Assembly: GCA_029844215.1 (NCBI GenBank)
Contig: CM056723.1
Span: 89,396,790-89,460,789 of the forward strand
Source of the DNA: Przewalskia tangutica
Taxonomy: Eukaryota > Streptophyta > Magnoliopsida > Solanales > Solanaceae
Length of the DNA stretch: 64,000 nt
Direction: 5' to 3'
Shown: positions 23,279 through 35,129 of the stretch, in pieces
How positions within the stretch are numbered: position 1 is the stretch's first letter
How the letters are laid out: each line of letters starts with the position of its first letter
The notes under the pieces: generated by a model
Told to the model about the DNA's origin: nothing
Seen by the model: the letters and a program-made list of their open reading frames with translations, nothing else
The model's database searches: none
Position numbers and translations under genes: made by a program

Positions 23279-24042
23279 TTATATTTTAGTTAACACATGT
23301 ACGCTCACCGCACTATATATATTGTAAAATATCATGCTTTAGGAAGAATCACATACCTTCTCAAATAAAACCACCGCCAAGTCAATATGTCGCGCAGAGA
23401 GTCAGCCTATAATAGTCACAGATATCTATCAAAGACTACTCTGAAGGTCATTCTAAACAGAGGGTTCATAATTCTATGGAAAGTTGGGCAGCACTTCCCT
23501 ACCCGGTGAGCTATATAAGTTCATCGTGAAAACAAATTCTATGTAAGTACTTTGATTATTCTTCTTTAAACCCTTCTATCATGGTAATTCCAATTCTATT
23601 CGTGATATTCTTCTAAGTATTTATACTTATTCTTATACTACAACAGTAAGTATTCTCTAATTCAAAAGAGGGTTAAGATTAGTTACCTCGGTAAGCCCAA
23701 TAATATCCTAGAAAAAGTCGCGCCTGAGCAAGGTTTTGCTCCTAAGTTGTATGCTCCAAGGAAACCTTAGAAGTTCTTCACAACTTCTACTAAGTACTAA
23801 GGTATTTGGGCTAGGGTATTTTGGGCATTATAACAATACAAGAAGGCAACTTTTCTACCAAGGGAGGGGGGGTAGGTTTTGGCTAGGCTAGGGGCCTCGC
23901 CAAACTTTAGGCAAGAGGGGGTATTCGCCAAGGCCTTCACAAGGGAGGGGAGGTGTTGGACGAAAAGGCTACAAAGGGAGAGGAGAGGATTTTCAAGACT
24001 TGGAAAGATTTGTGGATGAAGAACTCTTCATCTCTAAGGGGG

Positions 24043-24246
24043 TATTTATAGGTCAAGAAGTGGCCAACCAATGGCCAAGATTAAGACAAGTGCAAGGCAA
24101 GTGTAGGGTGAGGATTAACTATACACAAATATCCTACCAACTCTTTGACTTGTGCACAAGGCACAAAAACGTGCCATTGCATAGCCAATTCGTCCCAAAT
24201 GGACGATTTGAAGTCCACCAATTGGAGGGTGCCAAGTGTCGCCTCC
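24043..24246 (-). promoter_or_regulatory. LTR palindrome and TATA box, element D 3' LTR
   Basis: Palindrome 24225-24246 is degraded here (GAGGGTGCCA versus TGTCGCCTCC, four mismatches). TATTTATA is at 24043-24050, about 174 bp away. Confidence 0.55.
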
Positions 24247-24447
24247 CGTTGGTCCAAAATGTTTCGCCTCTGAAAAATCCGCAAAATTAGAAATGGCATA
24301 GCCGAATTTACCCTACGAAAGTCGTGGAAACGCTTCGTCGAAAAACTATTCGCTTGTGAGTTGTACCCAAAAAAACGCTTTTGCCTAAACTTTAAGGCTA
24401 GACTTTCAGACGTATTCCCACGCATATACCGGAAATACGGTATAACA

Positions 24448-24458
24448 TTCTCCTCCTT
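24448..24458 (-). other. Polypurine tract of element D
   Basis: Plus-strand TTCTCCTCCTT, that is AAGGAGGAGAA on the element strand, adjoins the 3' LTR start at 24447. Confidence 0.9.
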
Positions 24459-24555
24459 AGAAACATTCGTCCGAATGTTCCTTCCCAAGACGCTTAACGA
24501 TAAGATTCTTCATAACTTAAACATTGTAAATGCCACACACGCCACAGAGCAACAC

Positions 24556-26130
24556 TTAGGCGTAAACGATAACGAAAATTGACAAGTAGGAAAGTGAATT
24601 TACCGAGGTGCTGGGAATAGGTGAGGATACTTCCGCCTCATGTCCTCCTCGGCTTCCCACGCCATCTCCTCCTCGAGCTCGTTCCGCCACAAGACTTTGA
24701 CGAAGCCACGCCCTGGTCCGCAGACGCCTAACCCGACGATCGACTATCGCGCATGGGAATCTCCTCATACGATAACCCCTGGCCACCGACATCGTCAATC
24801 GGGTGTACCTTAGATGGATCCCCGATACATCTCCTCAAAGATAGATACGTGAAAAACGGATGCACCGCCTCCAGACGGACGGCAGATTCAACTCATAGGC
24901 AACCTTGCCTACCTCGCGACAACTAAACGCCCAACGCATTTGTATCGAAGTTTCCCTTCTTCCCGAATCTCATCACACCCTTCATGGGTGACACCTTTAG
25001 GAAAACCCAATCATGAACCTCGAACTCAAGATGCCGACGACGATGATCCGCATACGACTGGCCGACTCGAGCCGCCAATAGCCGCCTCGATTAAGCTTCA
25101 CCTTATCCACCGCCGTACTCAAATCGTCCCACTAGCCGCACTCGCCCACATCGAACCAACCTATAGGCGATCCGCACTTCCTCCCATACAAGGCCTCATA
25201 AGGCGCCATCCGAATACCGGAGTGGTAGCTATTATTATACGCGAACTCAACTAGAGGCAAATGATCCTCCCAACTACCATCGGTCAATAACACAGCTCGC
25301 AGATATCCTCAAGAGTCCGGATAGTGCGCTCGCTGTCCGTCGCTCTGCGGATGAAATGCGATTCAAGCTCACTGTGTCCCTAAACCCTCTCGGAAGGACC
25401 TCCGGTTAGCCGAACCGGGCTCTCGTCGATATGATCAAGTAGGGACTCCATGCGATCGACGATCTCTCTGATGTAAAGTCCGGCATAATCCTCACCGAAA
25501 AGTCGCCCCGACGGAAGAAAGTGGGCTGATTTCACCGGCCGACGATAACCCATATAGAATCATGTCTCTCCGAGTGCGAGGTAATCCCGTGATGAAGTCC
25601 ATGTTGATTACCTCCCACTTCCGTGTCGATCTCAATCGTCAGAATAAACCACCGTGCCTCCGGTGCTCTACCTTCACCGCCGACAACACGGCACCGAGCT
25701 ACGAACTCGCAACGCCCTCTTCAAGCCATCCCACCAATACACGATCTGGGCGTCGTGGTACATCTTGGTCGACCGGATGGATAGAGTAACGCGCGCCGTG
25801 TGCTTCCCTGCAACTCGCCGCCAAGTCCTCAAACATCCGAACACATACCGCTTCAAACCTTAGCACCCCATCAAAGTGCTACCTCAAAAGCGACCCTTGC
25901 CCTCACGTAAGAGTCAGATCACGATATCGAATCAAAGCCGATCTCGAATCGCTGCTTCTTCACCTCCTCGACGATGGAAGACTCGCAACCTCACGAACTC
26001 TAACCCCACCGCTATCGTAATCAATCAAACGACACCAAGGCTCGCTAATCGATGCAAATCACGAACCATGTCCTCCTCTCTAGCTGCACATCCGATAGGC
26101 TCCCATCGACCTACGACTAAGAGCATCCGC
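24556..26130 (-). pseudogene. Integrase with C-terminal chromodomain-like tail, element D
   Basis: Read on the minus strand with frameshifts. The zinc-binding region at 25856-25674 includes STKMYHDAQIVYWWDG. The catalytic core spans about 25640-25100, with FAYNNSYHSGIRMAPYEALY at 25250-25190, the hallmark block near the last catalytic residue. The C-terminal DNA-binding region follows, and then a tail at 24798-24600 containing RRVRRLRTR, LWRNELEEEMAWEAEE-like sequence and YPHLFPAP-like sequence, the signature of chromodomain-type (Tekay/Del-like) elements. Frames break every few dozen codons, mostly where a CTG or CAG word would be expected. Confidence 0.8.
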
Positions 26131-26560
26131 CACAACATTGGCCTTCCCGTGGTACAGATATCAACATCGTAATCCTTAAGCAACTCTAACCACCGCCTCT
26201 CGCCGTAAGTTCACTCCTCCGCCGAAGATATACCGAGGCTCTTGTGGTATGTATAAATATCCACGTGAACCCCATACAAATAGTGCCTCCAGATCTTCAA
26301 AGCGTGAATCACGATCGCTAACTCCAAATCACGGGTGGGGTAGTTCCTCCGTGTTTCTTCACCGCCGGATGCATATGCTATAACCCCGCCATGCCGCATC
26401 AACACACATCCCAACCCGATGTCCGACGATCACAATACACGACATAACCATCCGACCCTCCGAAGAGTAAGAACGGGCGGCTGCCGCCTTCTTTCAAAGA
26501 ATCGAAACCTCGCCACAAGCATCACCATCAAACTTGGCCGCTTTCGAGTCACCTAGTCAA
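26130..26560 (-). pseudogene. RNase H domain, element D
   Basis: The frame at 26414-26211 reads GCVLMRHGGVIAYAS, DLELAIVIHALKIWRHYLYG and DIYTYHKSL. The last catalytic Asp of YTDHKS is Tyr here (a GAC-to-TAC type change), which would inactivate it if real. The linker with GKANVVADALSRRS follows near 26150-26110. The first Asp region (YCDASG) lies in broken sequence at about 26440. Confidence 0.8.
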
Positions 26561-27400
26561 TGGTGCAGATAGAAGCAAACTTCTACGAACCGATAATATC
26601 CTCGCAAGGCCCGTAAAATCGCGAACCTCTCGCGGAGTAAGAGGTTCAGGCCAAGTCCTCGACGCTTCGATCTTCGCCAGATCAACTCGAATGCCATCAC
26701 CCCTAATATGCCCAAGAAACGCCATCAAGTCAACCAAAACTCACATTTGGAAAACTTGGCGCATAATCGCTGGTCCCGAGAATCACAAGACAGCCTCAAA
26801 TGCTCCGCATGCTCCCGCTCGAGCGAATAAACCAAGATATCATCAATGAACACTATCACAAACGTGTCCAAAATGGTTTGAACACTCGGTTCATCAAATC
26901 CATGAATACCGCGAGCATTGGTCAACCCAAAAGACATGACTCAACTCATAATGCCCGCACGTCCGAATGCAAATTCTGTGGACATCCACCTCTCGACTCG
27001 CACTGATGATAGCCCGATCGCAGATCAATCTTGAGAAACATCTCGCACTCGCAACCGGGTCGAACAAATCATCAATCCCGGAAGCGGGGTATTCGTTTTA
27101 ATGGTCACCTTGTTCACCGTCAGATCAACACACATGCGCAGCGCCCCGCCCTTCTTCTTCACGAACAATACCGCGCTTCCTGTGGAGAAACACTAGGCCC
27201 GATGAAGCCCTTCTCCAAAGAAATCCTCACCGTCCTTCAACTCTCTCAACTCGGCAGTGCCATTCGTATGGCGGAATGGAAATAGCCGAGTATCCGCAAC
27301 ACATCTATACAAAACTCGATCTCCTCTCGTGAGGGACACCGAGGTCATCCGAAACACGCCCGGGAACTCGGACCATCGAATCGATCAAAAATCTGGTACC
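26560..27400 (-). pseudogene. Reverse transcriptase, element D
   Basis: Blocks in order on the minus strand: KKKGGALRMCVDLT near 27170-27130; MSFGLTNA at 26937; FIDDILVYSLEREHAEHL at about 26850-26795 (the two Asp of the FIDD catalytic motif are intact); and AKFSKCEFWL near 26750. These are the standard RT blocks of Ty3/Gypsy elements. The intervening sequence is frameshifted several times. Confidence 0.85.
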
Positions 27401-27830
27401 GCAGCCTTCAGATCAAACACCCGAACGAGATGGTAGATATACCCTTCGCACCATCTTCCTAGCCTCGAGGTAGGAAATAAACCTACCTCGGCGATACCGT
27501 GCTCCTCCCACTCAACAACCGCCTCAGAAACCGAACTGCATTACTTTCTCTTCAGCCTACATTGGCGTAGCAAGAAGCTAGCCAATCCATCCCCATAATC
27601 ACGCTGTCAATCATCTCCAACTCTATCAAGTCGCCAGGTCCGACGATCAGTAAATGGTCACAGACAAGCTCTATATACCCGCCGAGCTACCATCGAATCA
27701 CCACCAGCGTAGCTACCTCGAAAGGATCTATGGACTCGTGCTCTATCCCTATCCTAATAGCAATGCGGAGATATATAGACAGAGTAGAACCCGGATCTAT
27801 CAAGGCATAAACATCAAACCCAGAACCGAT
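27400..27830 (-). pseudogene. Protease region, element D
   Basis: Broken frames contain FDVYALIDPGS-like sequence near 27810-27780 and MDWLAS-like sequence around 27580-27560, the conserved ends of the retroelement aspartic protease. The expected DPGST active-site word is altered in the raw sequence. Confidence 0.6.
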
Positions 27831-29103
27831 AAGGTACTGGACGACATCGGCGAGGCCTCCCGATCCCGCTTACCGGACAAAGCATAAATGCGTTCGAGGA
27901 CCGCGAATCGGGACCCGAGCCACGACCGCCGCGACTGGCCGACCCACGAGCACCTCGCGCCGGGCGAGTAATCAGAGGAGATGATGGCGGCAATGTAACT
28001 CGGCGCCGAGCCCTACCACCACGCCGGCCGGACGATCCCGCAAAGTGACCTGGCCGCCACAATCGTAATAAGCTCCAAAAGTAGTACCACACTTCCCGTA
28101 CGGGATCTACCGATCGCCACACCGGGGGTGGTCCCGACGCCGCACTCGCTTACTCGACGCCCAAGCCCTCCCCGCCCGCCTCGAAAACTCGCCGCGGCCG
28201 AGGACGGTGCAGGAGTGCTCGAGCCGGCCGTGGTGCGACCCAGATCGCCGCCGAGGCCGCCACCACGATAACCACCGTAAGACCCTCCCGCCCCGCCTTC
28301 TTCTCGCCGTCGCCCACTCGCCGACCTCTGCGCCTCGCATCCAAGGGCGTGAGCTCGACGCGGTAATGTCCATACCCGATCGAGAGAAACCCCGCACATG
28401 ACTCGCCATATAGTCGCTTCAGCCCGGTGACATAGCGTGCACCCTATCCTCCATATTCGCTACCAACGCCGGGACATATCGAGCCAATGAATCAAACTCG
28501 ACATTGTACTCCCGACAAAGGCGCCCTTCTCGCCTCGAGTAAAAATCTATCACCGCGCCTCTCATCCGTGGAGGCAAGAAGTGAGTGAGGAAAGCCTCCG
28601 AGAACTCATCCCAAGTAGCTGGGACGCGTGCTCTCCCGATAACTCCCATGAATCAAACCAATCGATCGCGTATCACGCAGCCGACGCGAACCGGCGTCAC
28701 AGACTGCCTCTCGAGGCCTTGATCACCTCATGATCTCTTGAAGCCGACGGATGAACTCCTGCGATCATCCTCCGCCGACCAGTAAAACTCGCGGCTACAA
28801 CTCAAGAAATCTCGTAGTCTCAAACTATCTCGCCTCGGTGTACCACGGTGCGATCGAGCCGAGCTGAACCGAACCGCCGATCCAATCTCCTCGTATCGGG
28901 CCACAACTTTAGCCAATAGTCGGGCCATCTCTCAGATTTAACTCTCCGCCTCAGCCGTGGGACGAGGTGTGGGTACTGTGGTCTCGCTGGGCCGGCGTTA
29001 TAGAACTCGCCGCCTCGTATAGACTGGCCTCGAGCCTCGTGACTGGTGTCTCGCTAGCGCCTCGGCCGCTGCCTTCTTCGCCCGGCCGCTTTACGCGAGG
29101 CAT
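27814..29103 (-). pseudogene. Gag, element D
   Basis: A start codon at 29103 lies about 190 bases after the primer site and begins MPRVKRPGEEGSGRGA, a basic Gag start. Capsid sequence follows: EFYWSAEDD near 28810 and RARVPATWDEFSEAFLTHFL with EFDSLARYVPALVANMEDRV at 28649-28430. A Gly/Arg-rich stretch comes next, with a nucleocapsid zinc-knuckle remnant (RPGHFAGSS at about 28050) and then SGRRGGRARRRVTLPPSS. The capsid frame is open for 76 codons and the rest is frameshifted. The region is unusually rich in CG dinucleotides. Confidence 0.78.
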
Positions 29104-29292
29104 AATCACAGGAAAGGAATACGTTAGAGGGGTCCAACCTATATCACAGCTCTAAAGCACGATCTCAGAATGAGAAAAATGGAAACCAATCCTAAATATC
29201 CTATAGCTTCCTGATTATTGGTGTGGTGCACAACACACCGATAATCAAGACTCTACTAGATACGGTCTGTAGACACCTTCCGAGGATTAATC

Positions 29293-29304
29293 GCTTCGAT
29301 ACCA
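29293..29304 (-). other. Primer-binding site of element D
   Basis: Plus-strand GCTTCGATACCA; the initiator Met tRNA end would give GCTCTGATACCA. The difference is CTG written as TCG, typical of the altered words in this part of the window. Confidence 0.8.
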
Positions 29305-29308
29305 CTTT

Positions 29309-31774
29309 TGTCACGACTGCTCGGCCCGTGGATCGTGCCTCACGGCACCCAAGTAGTCATACATCGAGTAATCGGAAATATAAAGCAAGACATGAAACAG
29401 CTTTATAAATAAGACACGCTTTATGTGAGAAAACACGCCTTTCGCATATATATATAATCATGGTTTAGCAGCTACATCCGACAATCGCATAAACATGACT
29501 ACTGCACTTAAGGAAATATACAACTATGGCGGACAGGGCCCGCCATACCCCGATCAGCATAAAAACTATCTACAACAGGAGATCATACCCAAAAGTAGAG
29601 CCTCCGAAAAGATGGAGCTCCCGACACCAACGTAGAGATCCTAAGAATGTGGATCTAGCACTGCTTGCCTTACCGCGCATGAACGCAGCCTCGGGCGAGG
29701 TCAAGACAACAGTACTAAGTATGTGAAATCGTAAGGTACTTAAATGAAATCATAACACTTTTTAAAACCAGTTTACAAATATGTATGAAGAATCAAGGAA
29801 CCGCATAGTGCCACATCACAAACAAGAGCAACAATAGGTAAATCGTAATAGGTCTTTTCTAGGCTGCGAATGATTCGGAGCAGGCCACTCGCCAGATATC
29901 ACTCGCAAGCCTAATCTCGACTCCGAGTCCGCATGATAGGCCACTCACGGGCCCGCATGAGGTATAACCCCGCATCGAGGGTAGCTACTCCTCGCATCGC
30001 CCCGACTCGTTGTGCCGCATGGCCACATAGACCGCGTGAGGCATAACCCCGCATACTAACTCGAACTCTCGTAGCTCGCATAGGCCCTCGGACCCGCATG
30101 AGGTATTCTCGAATCATGGTCCTGCATCACCTTGAGTCTACCCCGTGACGGAGGCGCTTAACCCCTGATCATCTCAAGAGGTGAGTGATGGTACACTAAC
30201 ATAACAGCTTATCTTTAAACAACATAAGCACAACAAGAATACTCTTTTTCACAAACGTTACAAGACACTAACACACATAGCATCATATCATGTCTACTTA
30301 TCAAACCATCTTATTATTCTTTTCACAATTCAATATAAGTCCGTTATAAACACATAGGCAAACTGTTTCTGTTATCAATCTTAAGTTATACTTAACTTCC
30401 CATAAGGCTAGTATAACTCTTAAGCTTCGCTTAAAACCAATTAGTTCTCTTCTCTAAAAAAATGATTCAAGATTCTTTTAAAATGCTTTCGATCTTTATT
30501 ATTCAAAGCCGTGAGGCATTGCCGTAAGTGTTATTCAGGCTTAAGCCGTGAGGCATTGCCGTAAGTATTATTCAGGCTTAAGTCAAAGACATTGCCGTAG
30601 TTATATTTTAGTTAACACATGCACGTCTACCGTACTATATATATTGTAAAATATCATGCTTTAGGAAGAATCACATACCTTCTCAGCGAAAACCACCTGC
30701 CAAGTTGAATATGTCACAAGCAGAGTCACCTATAATAGTCACAGATATCTATCAAAGACTACTCTGAAGGTCATTCTAAACAGAGGGTTCATAATTCTAT
30801 GGAAAGTTGGGCAGCACTTCCCTACCCGGTGAGCTATATAAGTTCATCAGTGAAAACAAATTCTATGTAAGTACAATTTGATTATTCTTCTTTAAACCCT
30901 TCATCATGGTAATAGATTCAATTCTATTCGTGATATTCTTCTAAGTATTTATACTTATTCTTATACTACAACAGTAAGTATTCTCTAATTCAAAAGAGGG
31001 TTAAGATTAGTTATCTCGGTAAGCCCAATAATATCCTAGAAAAAGTCGCGCCTGAGCAAGGTTTTGCTCCTAAGTTGTATGCTCCAAGGAAACCTTAGAA
31101 GTTCTTCACAACTTCTACTAAGTACTAAGGTATTTGGGCTAGGGTAATTTGGGCATTATAACAATACAAGAAGGCAACTTTTCTACCAAGGGAGTGGGTA
31201 GGTTTTGGCTAGGCTAGGGGCCTCCAAACTTCTTAGGCAAGAGGGGGTATTCGGCCAAGGGCCTTCACAAGGAGGGGAGGTGTTGGACGAAAAGGCTACA
31301 AAGGGAGAGGAGAGGATTTTCAAGACTTGGAAAGATTTGTGGATGAAGAACTCTTCATCTCTAAGGGGTATTTATAGGTCGAAGTGGCCAACCAATGGCC
31401 AAGATTAAGACAAGTGCAAGGCAAGTGTAGGGTGAGGATTAACTATACACAAATATCCTACCAACTCTTGACTTGTGCACAAGGCACAAAAACGTGCATT
31501 GTTAGCCAATTCGTCCAAATGGACGATTTGAAGTCCACCAATGGAGGGTGCCAAGTGTCGCCTCCCGCTGGTCCAAAATGTTTTGTCTCTGAAAAATCCG
31601 CAAAAATTAGAAATGGCATAGCGGAATTTACCCTACGAAAGTCGTGGAAACGTTTAGCCGAAAAACTATTCGCTTTGTGAGTCAGGCCCAAAAAAACGTT
31701 TTGCCTAAACTTTAAGGCTAGACTTTTTGTACGTATTCCCTTACGTACATACTCTGGAAATACGGGGTATAACA
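29309..31774 (-). mobile_element. 5' LTR of element D
   Basis: Begins TGTCACGACTGCTCGG on the plus strand and ends GGGGTATAACA. It matches 21960-24447 throughout, but the first 900 bases show many short changes in CG, CTG and CAG words compared with the other LTR. The AT-rich portion after 30190 is nearly identical. Confidence 0.9.
31369..31565 (-). promoter_or_regulatory. LTR palindrome and TATA box, element D 5' LTR
   Basis: Palindrome 31544-31565 is the same degraded form as in the 3' LTR. TATTTATA at 31369-31376 is 167 bp away. This LTR would drive the transcript of D, toward lower coordinates. Confidence 0.6.
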
Positions 31775-32544
31775 CTTATAATCTTGGAAATTTTGGGCTT
31801 ATTAAGGTAATAATCTGTGTCCTTCTAATGTAATTTGAGATTACATGTTATAGTTGTATATAAATGAGTATGAGATATGTGGAAGAAAGATTGAAAAGAT
31901 TTGGACCTTAATAAGATGTTAAAAACCGAAATTGGCAAGCTAGCCATTAAAGTTGTTAAAAACATTACCTATTACTTGTTGACATGAAGGAATCTTGTTG
32001 ATAACAAGTTAATATAACTTATATAAATATTGAAATATAAGTTGGAGGATTATTAAAGAAGTAATGAAATACTTTTGGCATGCTAGCCAAAACAAATAGA
32101 CAGTTTTGATTGTAGTAGTTGGCCAAGAACACCAACTAAAGGACTGGACTAATGGATTGTATTAGTGGACTAAGGGACTGTTTTTACATTGGACTATGGA
32201 CTTTTTTAGTGGACAGTCTTGGTAGATTAAGGGACTGAATTTTACACGTCCAGTTAGGCGTGTAATCCTCTTTGACTTGCTAAATTATTGCGCCTTAAAT
32301 GTGGCTTTTGGTTATTGATTTCGGGCCTTGAAAAAGGTGGAAAAGTACATAGAAACAGAGGAACTGCTGCCCAATTTTCCGTAGAATAAGAGACCTTATG
32401 CTTAGAAATATACTACGAAGAAACTAGAAGTTGATAGACGTGTTATGATTATTATAGGTTGATATTCTACGCGCGGCATATTCGACTTGGCAAGTGAATT
32501 TAGCCGAGGAGGTATGTGGAACTTTACCTATCTCTTGAGCATGA
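31775..32544 (+). mobile_element. 3' LTR of element H, part 2 of 3
   Basis: Continues the LTR interrupted at 21959 (after CTTAT) and is itself interrupted after CATGA at 32544 by a solo LTR. It is AT-rich with no gene. The junction is supported by the related LTRs, which read across with ...CTTTTATGCTTGG and ...CTCTAGCATGATACG. Confidence 0.8.
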
Positions 32545-32767
32545 TGTTACACCCCGTAATTCTAGGACATGTGTTTAAGAGAATGTACGTGAGAAGATAC
32601 GACTTTAAGTTTGAAACGAAAGAAGGATTGCATTTTCCTACGGAAAATTATTCCGAGCCTCGGGAAAGAAAAATTGTTCGTTAATGAGAATTGGGTTCCC
32701 GAATTTGATATTTGAGACTTTTAGAATTTACCGGATTTTCGGGAGATGAAATATTTTAGACCAACCG

Positions 32768-32789
32768 GAGGGCGACACGTGTCACCCTC
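32768..32789 (+). promoter_or_regulatory. LTR palindrome with G-box centre
   Basis: Arms GAGGGCGACA and TGTCACCCTC with a CG centre, giving CACGTG; one mismatch. CTTATTTAT near 32898 may be the TATA region but is not a clean match. Confidence 0.5.
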
Positions 32790-35003
32790 CACTTGGCATG
32801 TAGGACGAAAATGGACAAGTCAAGCTAGACAAGTGGAGCTTGACATTCTTGACTAAATCCTAGCCCTTCAATTGTTTTAATCCTAGCCTTTGATCCTCTT
32901 ATTTATCCATTACTAGTGCAAGACTAGTGAACACTTAGAAAAATATTTCAAGAACTTGTTGTTCATAGTGTGCTCTCGGTCAAGAGGGTTTTAGGAGAGA
33001 AAATTTTTGCAATTGTGGATCATTATTCACAATACTTTAACCCAAGGTTCCTAGGGGTATTGTAAGGATATCTCAATAGAAAGATCCTGGAAAAACGACG
33101 TTTTTACGTTAGTCAGAAGGCGAAACCCTAGGGTGTTCTTCAACTTTGAAGATGGAACTTGAAGAGGAGTTCTTCATGAGCTTCTAAGGAGTACTTGGAG
33201 CGGATTGGAACATAAGAAGATGAGCTAAAAGTTTCTAAGGATCGACTTTTATGCTTGGACATTATTTGGGCTAAATGAGGTAATAATCTCCGTCTTACTA
33301 TTGTAATTGAAGTTTCCATGTTATGATAAGTTAGAAATGAGCATGTGATATATGTTATGAAGATTGATAAGTGTTATGGAATTTTAGAAGCTCAAAAACC
33401 GAAAATGGCATGTTAGCCGTTAAGATTATTATTCAAGTTAATTATTAATTACGAACGTCTTATGTTATTGAGAGAAGGGAATATAGTTGTTGTAATTGTT
33501 ATTATGTATATAACATGTTAGAATAACAACTTGGATTGAAAAGGAATCGAACGGAAATTGACATTGTTGTAGGCATGGATTGTAGCCGAGAATTGCCTTA
33601 ATTTTTGGACAGTTTCGTATTAATTGTGGGGCAGAATTTTACACGTCCTGTTAATGCATGTAATCCCCTTTGATCAGCTGATTTGATTGAGCCTTAAATG
33701 TGGCATTTGGTTATTGATTTTCGGGCATTGAAAAGGTGGAAAAGTACGTAGAAACAAAGGAGGTGTTGTCCGATTTTTCGTAGAATTTGGTGACTTTACA
33801 CTTAGAATATTCTACGTTTGAAGCTAGAGGTTAATGGACGTATTATGGCCATTATAGGTTGAAGTACTAAGTATAGCGTATTCTACTTGAAGGATGGAAT
33901 AGCTATCAAGGTTGAAGTACTTTGGAGCATTTTGCTACTTGTCGATAATCGTCGCGAGGTATGTGAACTTCTTCCTTCTTTTGACATGATTCTATGTATG
34001 AAATATACATGTGGTACTATTTTATGATTCCTTCTACTCTTAGAAGTTAAGAGGTATGTATGTTGATTTACTCTATGTAAAAGATACATCTAAGTTATCA
34101 TAAGTTCTTACCAAGTCTTATGGGGGACGTTGGTAAGAGTCGTTAGGAAGTATTTGGAGTCAAGTTCACTTTGCTAAGTTACTGCACGAATGAGAATAAG
34201 TATCGAACAAGCCACTGCAGCGTTAATAAAATAAAATGTATCGGCAATCAATTACATTAAAATGAGTAGAATTCTCCATCTGCATAGAAGCTAAGATAAG
34301 ACAAAATTGTATTACATTTTCTAGATCATGGCTGCTTTAATAAGATCGTTATAAACTAGTATAACCTATTCACACGCATAAAAGTATATGTTACTTAATT
34401 TAAAGAGTTTACGTATGAAGTTTTAAGACTATGAACCTTAAATTCTTAAAAGGATAAGAGACTTTATTTTTCAAGTTACGGGGCTTGATTCTTAAAGGAA
34501 GAAATGACTTGATTTAAAAGTATAGAATACTTGATTTGGAAAGTATTGATTTCTTGACATTCTAAAGATAAGAGACTTGTTTTCTAAGTAAGAAACTTGA
34601 TTTCTAAAGATAAGAGACTTGAAGTATTTTGAAAGTTATGTAACTTGATTTGAAAGTATAAGTCTCTTGGTTATAAAAAGAATGAATTTGTCTAAGACAT
34701 AAAGAGTTATAACGGCTTTATGGGAAGTTGGTTATAACAACTTTATGGAAGTTTAAAAGAATGGTTTTCTCTAGTAATGTAAATAAAGAAATGACTTGTC
34801 TGGAAAAATAGATATGACTTGATACTACGGTTATTAGTATCTTGGAAGTTTTATATGGAAAAGAGTCATTTTAAAGAAATAAAGGTACGTAGTACTTTGG
34901 GTTAAATTCTCGGATTTTATAATGACATGTTAGTGCCTTAAGTAAACTAAAAAGAGAGCATATGTAAATAAGGTTAATAAGAAATTAGGGGATTTCTTAA
35001 CTT

Positions 35004-35120
35004 GCTTATGTTATGTATGATAAGCCGGTAGTGCTTATGTTATGTATGATAAGCCGGTAGCGCTTATGTTATGTATGATAAGCCGGTGGTGCTTATGTTA
35101 TGTATGATAGCCTTTGGTGC
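35004..35120 (+). repeat. 29-bp tandem repeat, four units
   Basis: Units GCTTATGTTATGTATGATAA plus GCCGGTAGT begin at 35004, 35033, 35062 and 35091; the last is degenerate. Confidence 0.9.
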
Positions 35121-35129
35121 TAGTGTTAT

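Larger units (their letters stand above)
21960..24447 (-). mobile_element. 3' LTR of element D
   Basis: Runs on the plus strand from TGTCACGACCCG to ...CGGTATAACA. It contains the about 37-bp tandem repeat at 23173-23278 and the promoter region at 24043-24246. This copy keeps canonical words (for example CCTGCGGCATGAACGCAG at 22336) that are altered in its partner LTR. Confidence 0.9.
21960..31774 (-). mobile_element. Complete Ty3/Gypsy chromodomain-type element D (9.8 kb)
   Basis: This is the only full-length element in the window. Two LTRs of 2488 bp (21960-24447) and 2466 bp (29309-31774) enclose a 4.86-kb interior with polypurine tract, primer-binding site and gag, protease, RT, RNase H, integrase and chromodomain in Ty3/Gypsy order. 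A perfect 5-bp target duplication CTTAT flanks it (21955-21959 and 31775-31779), and the host sequence on both sides is the same LTR of element H. Outside CG, CAG and CTG words the two LTRs look nearly identical by eye, which argues for a recent insertion. The reading frames as written are heavily broken (see findings). Confidence 0.93.
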
